Origin: Fragilariopsis cylindrus CCMP1102
Taxonomy: Eukaryota; Bacillariophyta; Bacillariophyceae; Bacillariales; Bacillariaceae
Length of the DNA: 64,000 bases
Reading direction: 5' to 3'
NCBI GenBank assembly: GCA_900095095.1
Contig: FMBT01000212.1
Location: 1-64,000 of the forward strand
Under the pieces are notes generated by a model. It saw only the letters and a program-made list of their open reading frames with translations. It was not told the DNA's origin and did no database searches. Both the position numbers and the translations under genes were made by a program. Within the stretch, counting starts at the first letter, position 1. Each line of letters starts with the position of its first letter. Positions 43,093 through 55,616 of this stretch are shown here, piece by piece.

Positions 43093-46000
43093 TCAAAAGG
43101 AAGACGACGAGCTTGTCTCATATGTATCATTGAGGACATCTTGATCCGAGCCTAACGAGGAATCTAATTTGACAGCTGTTGTATTAGTAGCAGCAACATT
43201 TATATTGGTATCGGGAATGTCTGAGGGAAGATTTTCTTCGTCTCCATGATTGGAGTGAAAATCGCCAGTTTCAGGGATTTCATCAACGTAGCCTCTCAAA
43301 ATAGTAGCAGGAGTCTTTTTCCTCTTTCTTTTTTTCCTCAAGCAACCTTCTAGTAGAACTACAAATAAAATTATCAGACATGCCATGACGATTAAGACAA
43401 TACCGGTAATTCCCAGGCCAGCGTTTTCGTTGTTGTGCTTATTTTCTTCAATTTGTGCACTTGCCTGCATCATGTCTGCCATACCATCGTTCAAACTGGA
43501 AATTTCCTGAGAATTTACCTCAACACTTTCTCCAGTGTCTTCTAAATTATTTCAACATCTTCCTGGATATTTTTCTTTTCGTCTGCGTCGAAGCCTTCTT
43601 TAATATCATTTCGTTACCTTCCAAGACGTCATTGATATATTCATTAATTGGGTGATCCTCACCAGAAATGATGTCAATCTTACTTTCGTCATCGTCTTGT
43701 TCGGATTCAGGTTCGTTATCCGACGCATCATCCACTTGCTCTGGTTCTTCATCAATACTCTCAGACATGCATGCCATCGATACACATGACCCACTGCAAC
43801 ATTCCTCGTCTGATATGCATATCCAGTAATCCTGAGCACAGTAGATAGCTAGTACGGTAGGCTTGGTGTCTGAGAGTGTAATCTTGCGTTCACGTTGTGT
43901 ATTTCCGTCCCACCACGACTGGAATGGTAGGGTGGTTGATCCTTTGCGAGTACATTGAGTTTGTGATCTTTCCAAGAAACGATTTGATTATTGGTTTGCA
44001 ACGGATAAAGGTCAACAGACACTTCGATGCCTGGTGGCACGCTTTCGATATCAACATTTATCTTCCAAGGTTGTATCAGACGATCAACTTCAGTGGTAAG
44101 TCCATCACTATCTATAGCCTTTAGAATGACTTGTAGATAACTGTTGGTAGAAGCGAAGAAGTCTTCTGGCTCGGGAGCGGGGAAAAGCATCACATCATTA
44201 CCATCAGTAGGATCTTGAAAAGGATGATAGTGATCGGCATGATGTTTGCGTACTTCCCAAGTGAGTTTCGAATCATCCAAGCGGTTGCCTTGGTGATCGA
44301 ATGCCTTCCTTTGAGCTGAAGTATTGACCAACATAGAATTCATCACCTTCAAGTGGGATGAAATGGTAACAGTGGGAGGTTACCTATTGTGATCACCATC
44401 GAGCTCTGTGAGCAAGTCCTGCAGTGTCAGTGACCACCAATATAACATCATATTTCCCCGGTTCTTCAAAAACATGCGCTGGCTTCCTATTTGTGGATGT
44501 TGTGCCATCGTCGAAGTCCCAAGCATAATCTAAATCATCACCGTCTGCATCACTACTCGAACTTCCATCGAACTCAAATGTCTCCCCACTGTGTAATTAT
44601 AGTCCAGATCTTTCAATTTGATTCTAGGAACCGGTGGCGTATTATCAACGTCATCGGTGTATCGGATACGCATTACCTGTTCGGTACCGTCACGAGAAAT
44701 AACGTACAGGGCTTGCGTATCCTATAATAATGTAGATTTGAATATTGGCATTGATATATTTGTTAGAGAGCTACTTCGCATAATGCATGGAATAATAATA
44801 GCAACAGCAGCAGCAATGTTAACAATAGATAATCGAACATCGATTTACCTTGTAGGGTCCGAAGAAAATATCGGTGATTCCACCCTGCTTGATTCCGTCG
44901 ACTTTAGGGACTTGATAAAATGTTTCATTTCTGTATCCAGACGCTGGTGGTCTACAAGAGCGACAGTGCGAATCTGCGTCTTCGATCATACTGTAGATTT
45001 CAAGGAAAATAAAATCGGCATAGAAAAATTTATACTCGGAAGGCCATCCTAAGTTATTCGGTACAATAGCCGCTCCTGAGATACACCCACCCTCTTTAAG
45101 GTCCGATGTTGGTACCAATGAAATGGTTCAAGAATATTTTTATCACCAGGGAGTTGACACCGATAATCGTAACCGTGTAAACAAGGACCCTCATGCACGG
45201 GATAGCCATAGTTGCGACCGCGAAAGTCATCTCCGCCCCAACTAAAATACAATGAATAAGTCGAGAATAGATGGGATATCCGCATCGATTAGAAATGAGA
45301 AATAGTTGCTTCTCTTTTGAGAAACTAATAGTCATCTGATACATTATCGCATACAACAAACAAAAACAAATTACCCTAACCCTACAGATTCAACAAAATT
45401 GATATGTTATTGACTTACTCCAATTCTTCCCAATACGAACCTCCCACATCAGATATGGTAACTTCACTTTATCTTCTTCATTCGGGTCCATTACCATCCT
45501 AAATGGATTACGTAATCCATTTGCAAATACTTCAGAACAAACCGCATCATCCGGAGCATCTTTTGGAGTATATCCTTCCGTATCTGCACATCGATAACTA
45601 TTATATTCATCTTGATCTGCAAACGGGTTATCATCAGGGACAGTTCCGTCTTCATTTAAACGAATAATCGACCCATGGACATTATTTAATGGTTGGACCG
45701 TATCTTGATTACCACTATCACCGGTCGTTATATACAATTTTCCGTCATTGCCGAATTCCATAGCACCACCATTATGAACATTTTTATATGATTTCCCTCC
45801 TCTCCAAATTATTTCTTTACTATCCATATCAAGTTCTAACGTATCGGGATCCATACGGAATCGAGCTACTATATTCCATGGTGCATCATCTGTTTTTTCG
45901 GGACAACCCTATCATATCATATGTATGAAGAATAAGATGAAGATGAAAATGGATTAGCGCGGACTAGGACGAACATTTAGAAGCAAATCAAAGCAAATTG

Positions 46001-46611
46001 AATATATTCAATTCATTTCACTTGTACGGTACGCACCTCTACGTAGACTGGATAGAATATATAAACAAGGTTATTCTCCTCAAAGTCGGGATGTATGGTT
46101 ATCCCTTGAATACCTCGTTCTCCGTTAGTACAGAGATCTTTATTATCAAATCGAAGATCAATAATGGTCGTAGATTGATCAGACTCATCAGGATTTTCAA
46201 GTACCTTTATTCTTCCGGTTTTTGATGCTAAAATTAACATAGGTTTTCCATTTTGTCTTGGATTTGTTGACTATGTATAATAGTAGCCGATAAGAGATAA
46301 GGAACAGAAAAAACATGTATATTATTATACAACATAGGACATATACCAATTTGTTATTCATATCGGTATTTCAAAAACGAAGAAGAAATTTTAGAAAAGT
46401 TAGCCTTGGCTTGTGACAACAGCTTGTAAAAACTTCTCAACAATGCAAATTATGTTCCTTGCTTTTTTCTGTTATGATATCTTACCCATACACCTGTAAC
46501 TGCGGGGATATTCCCGACTATTTCTTTAACAAATCCAGGAGGGAGAGAATATGCTAAATAGGGCAGTATCAACAAAAGAAGAACAAACGAACATGACAAT
46601 GACGACGTCAT
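43093..46611 (-). CDS. Glucose/sorbosone dehydrogenase-PKD membrane protein A, with many frame breaks
   Basis: Minus strand. Early exons are complement(46486..46611), complement(46037..46270) and from 45908 downward; donors near 45415 and 44848 mark later exons. The product starts with a signal peptide (FVLLLLILPYLAYSLPPGFV), then a sugar-dehydrogenase beta-propeller (KDLCTNGERGIQGITIHPDF, NGGAMEFGNDGKLYITTGDS, FANGLRNPFRM, then VGGSYWEEL), a PKD domain (YAWDFDDGTT), a small Cys cluster (CISDEECCSGSCVSMAC) and a transmembrane helix (GITGIVLIVMACLIILFVVL) with a short tail. At least eight frame changes between about 45467 and 43530 fit single missing bases. It is a paralog of the plus-strand gene at 59103. 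Either a decaying copy or a badly assembled one. Confidence 0.65.
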
Positions 46612-48011
46612 GATTCTTTGCATCGTCATCGTCTACCAACAAGTTTGTATTCGGGTCGTCGTGAGTACAAAGCAAACTGTACTGCAAAGATATGCGAATT
46701 TATGCTTAGCTAACGTTACTTCTATTATAGTAGCTATTGTTTCAGAGTTCATAGGTAGATTTCTTTCTCTATCTTACTTTAGGGGAACTATTACAAAATT
46801 ACAAAATTGGAAGGGTATGGATGAATGATGGATTGCTAATACAACGATACGACACATTTAGCACATCAGTTTCCGTTGGCGGTTTTGGCGCGCCAGTCAT
46901 CACGCCGCGAGCTAAAAATCTGGCTGGTTAGCTGTTCAATTTTTACAGGATTATTACAGTACACATTATCATTATTTGCGCCTTTGCTGAGCTTATCAGT
47001 AAGTAACAGATTAATAGATTTCAGCAGAAGAAGCCACAACCAAGAACTTCAGCATAGACTGGCTGCATGTTAATGCTTTTGCTGGTGACTGGTTACCTAC
47101 AAAATATAGTCAATTTTTGCTCAAAAGAAACCATATGCATCTATCTTGTGCACATCCAATAAATATTGAACAGGAGACTGTGAGATATCATAGTAAGAAT
47201 GATGATATATCTACTTTGTACAAAGAAGCTAATACTCTAGAAACACGAAGCTAACAAAACATTTACGCCAACAACAACAGTCTACTAACAAGAATACATT
47301 CATTGTTTTCTTCAACATTCGTTGGTAGGATTGGTGCAATAGTTTTCTAGCTTCTACACTGATGCACATAATTTACACCATGAGGCCATCCTCATTAACC
47401 TAAACAACCAAAAACAATAGTACTTGTAGCAGTAACGTCAATAGCAACAATAAAAATACTAATCAGGGACAATATTGAAGGGGGGGGGGGGGCTATTAAA
47501 TAATTAGTTAGGAGCACTTTATAGACAATTTGGTATTAAGTTGCATTATTTTGATATAAGATATATAGAGAATATTGTACTAGTCAAACCTACATTGATG
47601 GTAGAATAACTTTCTAATAATGCATCTCCAATGGAGCACATTATTTAGCAACATGAATATCTGTTAGAAAGTAGAGCTATTCATCATTTCTAACTCGCTT
47701 TATTTAGCAACATGAATATCTGTTAGAAAGTAGAGCTATTCATCATTTCTAACTCGCTGGGTTCAATCAAACCGATTTTGTTCTAATATTTTGTTTGCTA
47801 CTTCATAGTTCTGAAAGTCAGCAGCAGCGTTTCATTGCAAGATGGATTAGGTGCAACATGAGCCATAGTCGCCTTCACAATCACGCAAAATAGACCTCCA
47901 TCTCCACAGTGCAGGTAGCTGATGATTAAACGTAATCCATTGAAGTCCGGCTAATTGTTATCAAGAATTGGAAATGTAATGATTTTTCTTTCTTTTCTGC
48001 CTATTGTTGTT
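46612..48011. other. Intergenic region with poly-G and a 59-bp duplication
   Basis: There are 1,400 bases without a supported gene. A run of 13 G lies at 47480-47492, a TACAGTA at 46956-46962, and the perfect tandem duplication at 47641-47758. Confidence 0.5.
47641..47758. repeat. Perfect 59-bp tandem duplication
   Basis: Copies 47641-47699 and 47700-47758 are identical over the full unit, which begins TTATTTAGCAACATGAATAT and ends TTTCTAACTCGCT. Perfect identity means a very recent duplication, or an assembly artefact. Confidence 0.95.
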
Positions 48012-48653
48012 CTATAGTGTTCTTCCTTTCATAACTCTTCTATGTTTCCGCCATTTACTGGTTGTCGTCTTTCGAACAATCCATGATATGAAAATACCAG
48101 CCAAAACCAGTGCAGCAATCAATAACTGACCAACAGTTTTCGATATATTCGACGATGTTACATTATTCTTGTGATGATAATATTGGTCATCGTGATTAAT
48201 TGCAGAATGACCACGAATGCTACGTCCAATTTTTCTCTCAGGGGTGCCGTAATCGTAATTGATTCTTTCGTGAATTCCCGTGATGTGATGCTCTTTATTG
48301 TATGCATTCTTATTTGTAACGGTTTGTCGTTTCCTTTTCATCTAACAATTCCTTTTTAGTCGTAGTTTTTATCTCTTTTTTTGATGTCGCAAATGAATAT
48401 CTTCTTTGCGATGCCACCCAACGTGTTCGTTCCATTCTTTTTTTTCAAGAAAACGATTGATTAGAATTATTTATAAGCAAAAATAAAAAGGACAGAAGAA
48501 TAAGTAACAAGAGCGAAACGTTTTTAAAAATAACTCACCTTCTCTCTCTCCTATTTCATCTCTTTCACCACGACCTTCTCGCAAAACTTCTTCCAGTATA
48601 AGCTGCGCTTCAATCTCCTCTGTCGTCTTCTCTTCTTTTCCACCCCGAAGCAT
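48012..48653 (-). CDS. Probable single-pass membrane protein, two exons, frame-broken
   Basis: Exon 1, complement(48539..48653), encodes MLRGGKEEKTTEEIEAQLIL and further charged sequence and ends at a GTGAGT donor. A candidate acceptor near 48425 restores EWNEHVGWHRKEDIHLRHQKK. Two more frame changes, in A runs near 48398 and 48318, then lead to KNAYNKEHHITGIHERINYD, an Asn/His-rich stretch and a transmembrane helix (LLIAALVLAGIFISWIV) followed by a basic end (KWRKHRRVMKGRTL). Each break fits one missing base. No family recognised; the helix with a flanking basic tail suggests a tail-anchored or type II protein. A TACAGTA motif lies 40 bases upstream of the ATG. Confidence 0.4.
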
Positions 48654-49047
48654 CACTAAGCATCAACCATCAATCGCCAGCCAACTCAACTTTACAGTAT
48701 TGTAAACTGCTATAATTGATGTATGTTTTCTCCGTGATGTAGAAATTTGTTAGATATTTTGAAGTTATTTTTATTTTTTTAATAAATTACGATCGATATT
48801 TTCCGTTCATACGTGGATAAAAAATTATATGAAAGATCCGAAAGATTTCGAGATTTAAAACATTGTTCTTGTTGACGAGAAATCACATTTTCAGAAAACA
48901 ATTTGAAATTTGAGAGCCGCAGCACACAACAACTACGGTAACTTTTGATTACTAAGACAGGGGAAGCAATAAAAACCCCTCTCCTTTCATAACCAACTCT
49001 CCTATACACTAATCTCTGCTATAACATCGATTCCATCATCGTCAACA

Positions 49048-50085
49048 ATGCGTCGAGCAAACACCAACAAAAATAATAGTCATAATCGTAATCGTAATCG
49101 TAAACGTCGTCCTCCTCCTTTTCTACCACCATCGATTGTTATTGGTGATGATAGTATTGCAGGTAGGACACGTCGTCAAAAAAGAGCGATTGCTTCGAAT
49201 TGGGATTTACAAACATCTATTATAATTGAAATTATTAGTTGGTTAGATCAAGATAGTCTTATGACTATGAATGTAGTTTCAAAACAATTATATGATATTA
49301 TTACTACTAATGAACCTGGAAATAAAAATAAAATTTATCCTGTTTTTGAAGTTAGTGGAAGTTCGACACTAAAATTCTATCAGAACTTACACAACCATTT
49401 TTTGAACAAAGAGACAAAGAACAAGTTACAACGTTACCAGATTATGAGGTTCAAGGATTTAAGCAAGTTTAAGAGCGGTTCCTTTGAATTACGCCGGATG
49501 GAGGAAATTCAAATGAATGGAATTACATCGTTATATCTTTCTTCATCTTCATCAAGAGATAAGACTGACGGCTGCCTCCTGCGCACCCTCCCGAATATTT
49601 TACCAAAATTATATGAAGTCGATTTTTCAAATATTGTTCTTGGTCATATGGTCCTTGACCGATTCTCAAATGAATGTCCTCTCTTGGAAAAAGTAACCTC
49701 AAATAATCATCGGAATCACTACCGCGTAAATGGTTTTGGGATGCATGCTTCCAAAAATTTAAAGGAAATCAATATGAACAATTCAAGGTTTATTGTATAC
49801 GCGAGCGATCGTAGGATATCGGACTTAAACAACCACCACGAAATCTTTATGTTCCATCGTTGTTGCAAAGCTCTTGAACGTGTTTCGATTCGGAACATGA
49901 ACTGGAGTGTTAATTACGGTGACCATCACACCGATTTGGATCAAAGGCTAATTTTCAAACAAAATGTATTAATCAAATTTGTTCGAAATGCCCCTCATCC
50001 TTACATTGGTTTCGAAGTGATTTAACTCCAGATAATATGACAATGCTACGAATGGAACGACCTGGAATTGAATTATTGAATTGAA
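49048..50085 (+). CDS. F-box/LRR-like diatom family protein with a C-terminal frame break
   Basis: The gene starts at ATG 49048 with a basic Asn/Arg-rich leader. An F-box-like segment follows (about residues 48-85: WDLQTSIIIEIISWLDQDSL, then MTMNVVSKQLYDIIT) and an LRR-like body: IQMNGITSLYLSSS, LPNILPKLYEVDFSNIVLGH, CPLLEKVTSNNH, LKEINMNNSRF, ALERVSIRNMNW. The annotated frame ends HPYIGFEVI at 50025, but one added base near 49992 (CCTCATCC) restores the family ending: SLHWFRSDLTPDNMTMLRME and then RPGIELLN with a stop at about 50083-50085. The truncated relic at 2949-3176 has the same ending. F-box proteins recruit substrates to SCF ubiquitin ligases. Confidence 0.75.
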
Positions 50086-50570
50086 TTGAACTGAACTGAA
50101 CTGAATATTTGTACAATTAATTATTAAGATTTAAATATCGCATCCCCCAAAAATTGAAGGGTAGAGACTTTGAGGCAAATAGAGACATACTGTACGAATT
50201 ATCTCTTAGTGCTATTGCTCAGTATACATATATGGCACTATTTCTCAGGGATCTAAGAGAATCTAAGGATGGGAGAATAGAGGAATATTCAGGAATTTTT
50301 ATCTTGTTGGTATCACTATTCAATGGTACTTCGTACTTTACTATATTGAATATGAAAAATTGTAATTTGTAATTTGATTTTCTGGTAATCCAAGTGGATA
50401 GGTCACACAAGTACAGAAACGATACATGCAGCACAAGATAGTGATAGTATAGAACTGTGTTGCACTTGATCTCCTTTATTATTAATGATGGTAAAATACA
50501 AGAAAGATCTAAATTTATTATTATGTAACATTGTTATTTTCTCTCGTTTTACATCTCCTCTAGCTACTAG
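50086..50570. other. Convergent 3' gap
   Basis: Starts with a TGAAT/TGAAC pentamer repeat at the end of the F-box gene (about 50075-50105) and has a TACTGTA at 50188-50194. The readings 50154-50434 on both strands look random. Confidence 0.45.
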
Positions 50571-52886
50571 CTAGAAACACTTGGTACAACAATCACATGT
50601 GACCTTGCCGTCCTCGCAATCAGCACCTAGATAGGTTAAATCTTCGTCAGAAGTTAATGAACAAACTTCCTCTGGTATACTCCCTGTAAGATCATTAAAA
50701 TATAATCGAGCCTGCTTGAGGGTTCTAATGTTACCAATCTCTGAAGGAACTTCTCCCTCCAATTGGTTTGATTCAAAATGAATTGCTACCAAACGATGTA
50801 AGTATCCGATCTCGGTTGGGATTGCACCTAAATAATTGTGTTGTAGAGAAGTGGGGAGGGGTTGAAATGAGAATGCATCGAGTTCAATATCAACGAATAG
50901 GATTGTGATGATATTATACATCGACAGGTTATTGTTATTTATTTAAATTTTAGTTACGTACCTGTTATAAAATTTCTACTTAGTTGTAGCCCCTCCAAAT
51001 CATTAAGCGCAGATATAATACTAGGAATAGTGCCTCCAATTTCGTTGCCGTGTATTTGAAATTGGCGTAAGTCTGCCATAAGCCCAATTTGACTGCAAAG
51101 GAAGAAAAGTTAAATGAACATACGGAAGATGTGTGAGTTTACGTTTCATTATTACATCGAGACTATACTGCACAACAACATAAAAATGATTATACCGACA
51201 CGAATAATTAACATACCGAGGGATCGTTCCAGTAAACTTATTGTCACCCAAGAAAAAGCCTTGTATATCTTTCAAGTGCCCAATAGAGGTCGGGATCTGT
51301 CCGCTAAACTTGTTATTCTGGAGAGAAAGTTCGGTCAATCGGGTGACAGTCTTGAACAGATTGCTTGGTAAAGTCCCTTGTAAATTGAGATGGTTCAGGA
51401 TCATTTTTTCTGTTATCAAGGGTTTGAGAATTGGGTGTTCAATGGGATTGAGTCAGTCATAAAATGAGGATGATATCTGATGATTTCGAAGAGAAAAATT
51501 GACAACACCGAAATGTTTGTTCATCATCATCTTCCCTAATATCGTATATATATATATATATATATATATTGTGTTACTTACCAAGTCGTGTCAGTTTTGC
51601 CAATTCCGCTGGAAGAAATCCCGTAAGATGATTATTACTTAAATTGAGTTCTACTAGTGATGTCAATTTTGCTACACTGTCGGGAAAGGGACCATCCAAA
51701 TTATTCGATTCTAGATATAGCATATTTAGTTTACTCATATCTTCTAGATCAGGAATATTCCTTGTAATTGATTCCGTTCAAGTCCTAACGATCTAAGCTC
51801 GACCATGTGTTCAATTTGTCTAGGGATAGGTCCATTCAATCGATTAACTCCTAAATTGAGTTGTCTCATATTGCTTAAGCGGATACCATAATCAGTTGGA
51901 ATCACACCAGAGAAGTCGTTTTCTCGTAAAATTAAATCCCTCAGTTCATGCAGTTCAGAAAGTTTTTTCGGTAATGTCCCCGTTAGACCGTTTACTGAAA
52001 GGTCAAGTTTCGACAATAATGTTAGAGCACTTAATTCAGAAGGCAAACCTCCATTCAATCCATTAGATGGCAACTGCAAAGCCGCAACGAATCCATTATC
52101 ATTATTATTAGATTGTTCTGATGATCCATCATCTAATATGTCTCCTTCACATTGTACCCCGTGCCAACTACAAAGTCCATTCGATGTCATCCAATTCTTT
52201 TGATTAATCCAGTTTCCCTCTGGATTGATCTGTTCTTCTGTTCCGGATGTGCTATAAAATAGGCAAGCTAGAGCATACAGTTCCATTGCGTGTACGTCAT
52301 TCGCTTTCATTTTAGCACCATCAACATTCGCCAGCCATTGAATAGCATTGTATTGAGGTGATCCGATTGTTTCAAGATCAGATCTAGAACTGATTTCTAA
52401 TTCAATGATTGCAGTATGGAATTCATTGAAACGTTTTTGGTTTGAATGTTCTTTATTGCCGCCGCCACCATCATCGTCGTGTCCTCCTCCTCCTCCTACG
52501 AGCGAAGCAATCCCAAAGATACAACCCAACATAATTCCAACAACTACTGTCGCATATAATAAACGTTTTCCACCGTAACCAATGCAGGTGCTCATTGTAG
52601 CTATACATGCACCTGCAAATGTGTTTGTACTACGTCTATTATTATTATTGTTATTATTATTGTTACTAAGATTGGTCGGACCACCTAATCTTGGTGGAGG
52701 AGGAAATGCACTACCACCGCCACTAGTACTGCTACTATTGGAGATAGTAGGTAGAGGCATATTTGCTGGATTTCCCATAGCTTCGTCTTCATCATAAAGG
52801 AATCTCCGGGCACTTTCTATCTTCGAATTCGACAACGCACCTTCCGTACCAGCACGACGCATCAAACCATCACCATCAGAGCTCAT
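50571..52886 (-). CDS. Kinase-less transmembrane leucine-rich-repeat protein A
   Basis: Four exons: complement(51582..52886), complement(51217..51409), complement(50962..51092) and complement(50571..50827), 628 residues with one base restored near 51757 (GGAATATTCC), where the frame otherwise ends after LQGIFLI. The N-terminus is Ser/Gly/Asn-rich and cytosolic, with RRFLYDEDEAMGN. One transmembrane helix (LLYATVVVGIMLGCIFGIAS) follows, so topology is type II. Then comes WMTSNGLCSWHGVQC, the LRRNT-like cap, and about 13 plant-type LRRs (LxxLxLxxNxLxGxIP). The end is a Cys cluster, CDCCTKC. There is no kinase domain. A dinucleotide TA tract sits in intron 1. Confidence 0.88.
51545..51569. repeat. 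TA microsatellite in LRR gene A intron
   Basis: A perfect TA run lies just inside the first intron. Confidence 0.9.
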
Positions 52887-53918
52887 TTTTGGCTTATTAT
52901 TCGATGTTATTTTGAGAAGAATACGTTGACTAGAAATAAATTATGTTGTTAGCTACTACAATGGTTACGATTTTCTTTGTCCTTCTCTTCTTTATTCTTC
53001 GTTCTACAAGAATGTACTAAAGCTACGACAAGTGTGATAATAGTTGTACAAAGAATAAAATGATTGCAACATCATTGCAACAGAATAAAGTCTAGGGACT
53101 ACTTTCACGCGAAGTATGTATTATACTTAACAAATTATGGTCATTTCGATGACCTCCAAAATCAACAGTAAACAAAGCCTATAATCTTGAGTCGTGTTCG
53201 AAATTTGAGTCGTACGGATGTTTTTGTGATGCGCAAAGGTACTGTAGTAGTTTTAGTTTTGGCAATCCAAAACTCTGCAGAACATTATTACGATTAGGAA
53301 TCATGGCAATATTTGGAAATGTGTGTAGTTTCTTACTTATTTTTGGTCTATTACCAGCAAGAATCAATACATTATTATATTCGAATAGGTATATTCAAGA
53401 GTGATGCATCCTACTACTAAATGTAGGCTAGTACCAAAAAGCCATCTGCATATTGGGATATAGTATATAAAAGTATTAGTATGGAGATATTGAATATCCT
53501 TCTTTCACTACAATTGTACCACCATAGACCACCACAACTACTACACCTAGATAGTCTAAAGAGATAAGAATCTTGTACCACGAGAGTAGTAATGAACAGA
53601 AAAAAACTTTTGAGCTTAACTTATTGAGATAAAAAGATTTTCTTTTTCCCGTTACATTCTAATCCAAGGGATTTTCCTTTCTTTCACTCATCATCACAAG
53701 TAGTAATTATTGTACTGTATTTGGTATGTATGTATGTATGTATGTATGCGTGTACCTATATGCAATATTGTTGTGTGCGTTCGTGTGTACCAGTAGTAGG
53801 TGCGTGTAATAAATGAACAATAATGAAGTTGAATTGAATTGAATTGCACTATTGTTGTTGCTTTGCGCAAAAACAAAATAGATGCTCTGTTTCTTATTAT
53901 TACTATTTATTTTTATTT
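52887..53918. other. Intergenic region
   Basis: There are 1,032 bases with TACTGTA at 53240-53246 (about 355 bases upstream of LRR gene A) and 53713-53719, and a GTAT tetramer repeat at about 53724-53748. No supported gene. Confidence 0.5.
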
Positions 53919-55070
53919 TTACACCACATTTTCAGACATATTCGATCCTTCATTAACATTGGAGGATGTAATTCCTAATGTTGGTGCTTGATATTGCATT
54001 GCAGTTTCAGGACGAAAGAAAACAACAAATAAATGTGATAATCCGCCAGCTAGGAATGATGCACCAGTTGCATAATTTAATATTGCAACTTTTGCTTCTT
54101 TCCCTAATCCAAAACAAAGGAATGCCACAAAAATTAAATATAAACCTTTGCCACGTAATCCATACATAAAACCAAAATTTTTCCTCATATCTTTATTTAA
54201 TTTTGGTACTGGTGACCACCACATTAATTCATAAATGAATAATAATGCTGCAAATAATACCATATAAGCTGCAAGGAATGGTTCACTTAGATCTCTGTTG
54301 GAAAGTAACAAATAGTATAGAAAAATTACACACAGATCGAGGAGAAGAAGAAAGAAAAAAATGAGCGAACGTTTGTCATTTAAAAGACACACACACCCCA
54401 CGAACAACATTGTATTAAATTCGCGTAGTTCATTCATATGCAAATTTTAATGCAATACAATATCCAATACGAAGCAACACAAATATCTGCAGCTATTACC
54501 AGAAACTAACTTTGTATTATCAAAAAACTACTCACCCCAATCCAGTACGATGAACTTGAATGATCGTTAATACACCCAATGCGGTCATCATAGCAGCTAG
54601 ACCCATATTCATTAATGAAAGTAAACAAAGGACGCATCCACCCTTACTCTTCGTTCCTTGGTTACTATATATATATATCATACCGGGTAGTAATCGTTAT
54701 AGTTATCGTAAAAGTATAAAAATAATATTGTAGCGAGTTGTATTTATTTTGTTTTGTTGTCATATTTTGATCGTACGTGTTGTATTCGTGGGAAGTAGGC
54801 AATAATATAGAAGAGTGAGTGAAGAATGATTTTATTCGAATACTGCAGTAGTGGGTCGTCATTGAAACTTCTTGATAAAAATAATTCTTGTAATGTACTT
54901 CTTAAACGAACTTTTACATGTAAAAACACTTACCCACCCGTCGCCGACGATGCACCAAGTCCCGCAGCAATATTCGGATCAATATTAGCATCTGCTACAA
55001 CTGAAGTTGTATTACTTTGTCCTTGGGGGTTACCAGTATTTACCCAATCCGGTTCACCGTATCCTGCCAT
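53919..55070 (-). CDS. COPI-associated (TVP15-like) four-helix membrane protein
   Basis: Three exons, complement(53919..54294), complement(54536..54664) and complement(54934..55070), give 213 residues. The first exon is a hydrophilic cytosolic leader (MAGYGEPDWVNTGNPQGQSN). Four hydrophobic helices follow: CVLCLLSLMNMGLAAMMTAL, EPFLAAYMVLFAALLFIYEL, GLYLIFVAFLCFGLG and ILNYATGASFLAGGLSHLFV. The segment NFGFMYGLRGKGLYLIFVAF is typical of the COPI-associated family, of which yeast Tvp15/Tvp18 are Golgi members. Expected location is Golgi or early endosome membrane. It stands at the centre of the symmetric LRR/dehydrogenase block. Confidence 0.88.
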
Positions 55071-55616
55071 ATTAACTTTTATTATTATTATTATTTGATG
55101 TATTTATATCCTCTTGCTGCCTTGTTCGTTCTACTGTATTCTGATTATTGCTACCGGTGTATGTTTTGAATTCTGTGTCTTTTGTCTTTTCCATGCCGTT
55201 CCGTTGAGATGTCGTTGTTGTTTTATTTAAAAAAATTACAACCCTAACCCTAACTCACGATGAGAACGGGGGAAATTCGAGATTCTTATTTTAGATTGAC
55301 CGACCCCAAATGAGAAATTATTTTAGTCATAAGTACATAGATGACCGTTAAATAAATATATTGATAAAGACTATTATTTTAATCATACTTTTTTGATACT
55401 TCTCGTATCGTAATTCGTTCCATTACACCGTAGTTCCATTTTACTACAATCATAACAAATCAAGGAAGGAAGGAGTGTTGCTAATATAGTAAAGAAGTAT
55501 CGATTATTCAAAGCAGAATATTATTATCGTCGTTGACCCAGGAACTAGGAAATCATACACATAAACACACATAAAGAAGAAGGACAAAAAAGAATCAATC
55601 ATATCATATCATAATA
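55071..55616. promoter_or_regulatory. Divergent promoter with telomere-like repeats
   Basis: There are 546 bases between the COPI-associated and LRR gene B starts. TACTGTA is at 55132-55138. Two CCCTAA units (AACCCTAACCCTAA, about 55239-55252) match the telomere repeat of many algae and plants. Confidence 0.5.

Noticed and set aside
47756-47776. GGGTTCAATCAAACC as a tRNA T-arm
   Set aside because: No acceptor or anticodon stem fits on either side; I found no tRNA in the window.
51114-51462. Plus-strand readings opposite the LRR A exons
   Set aside because: Shadow frames of a clearly spliced minus-strand gene.
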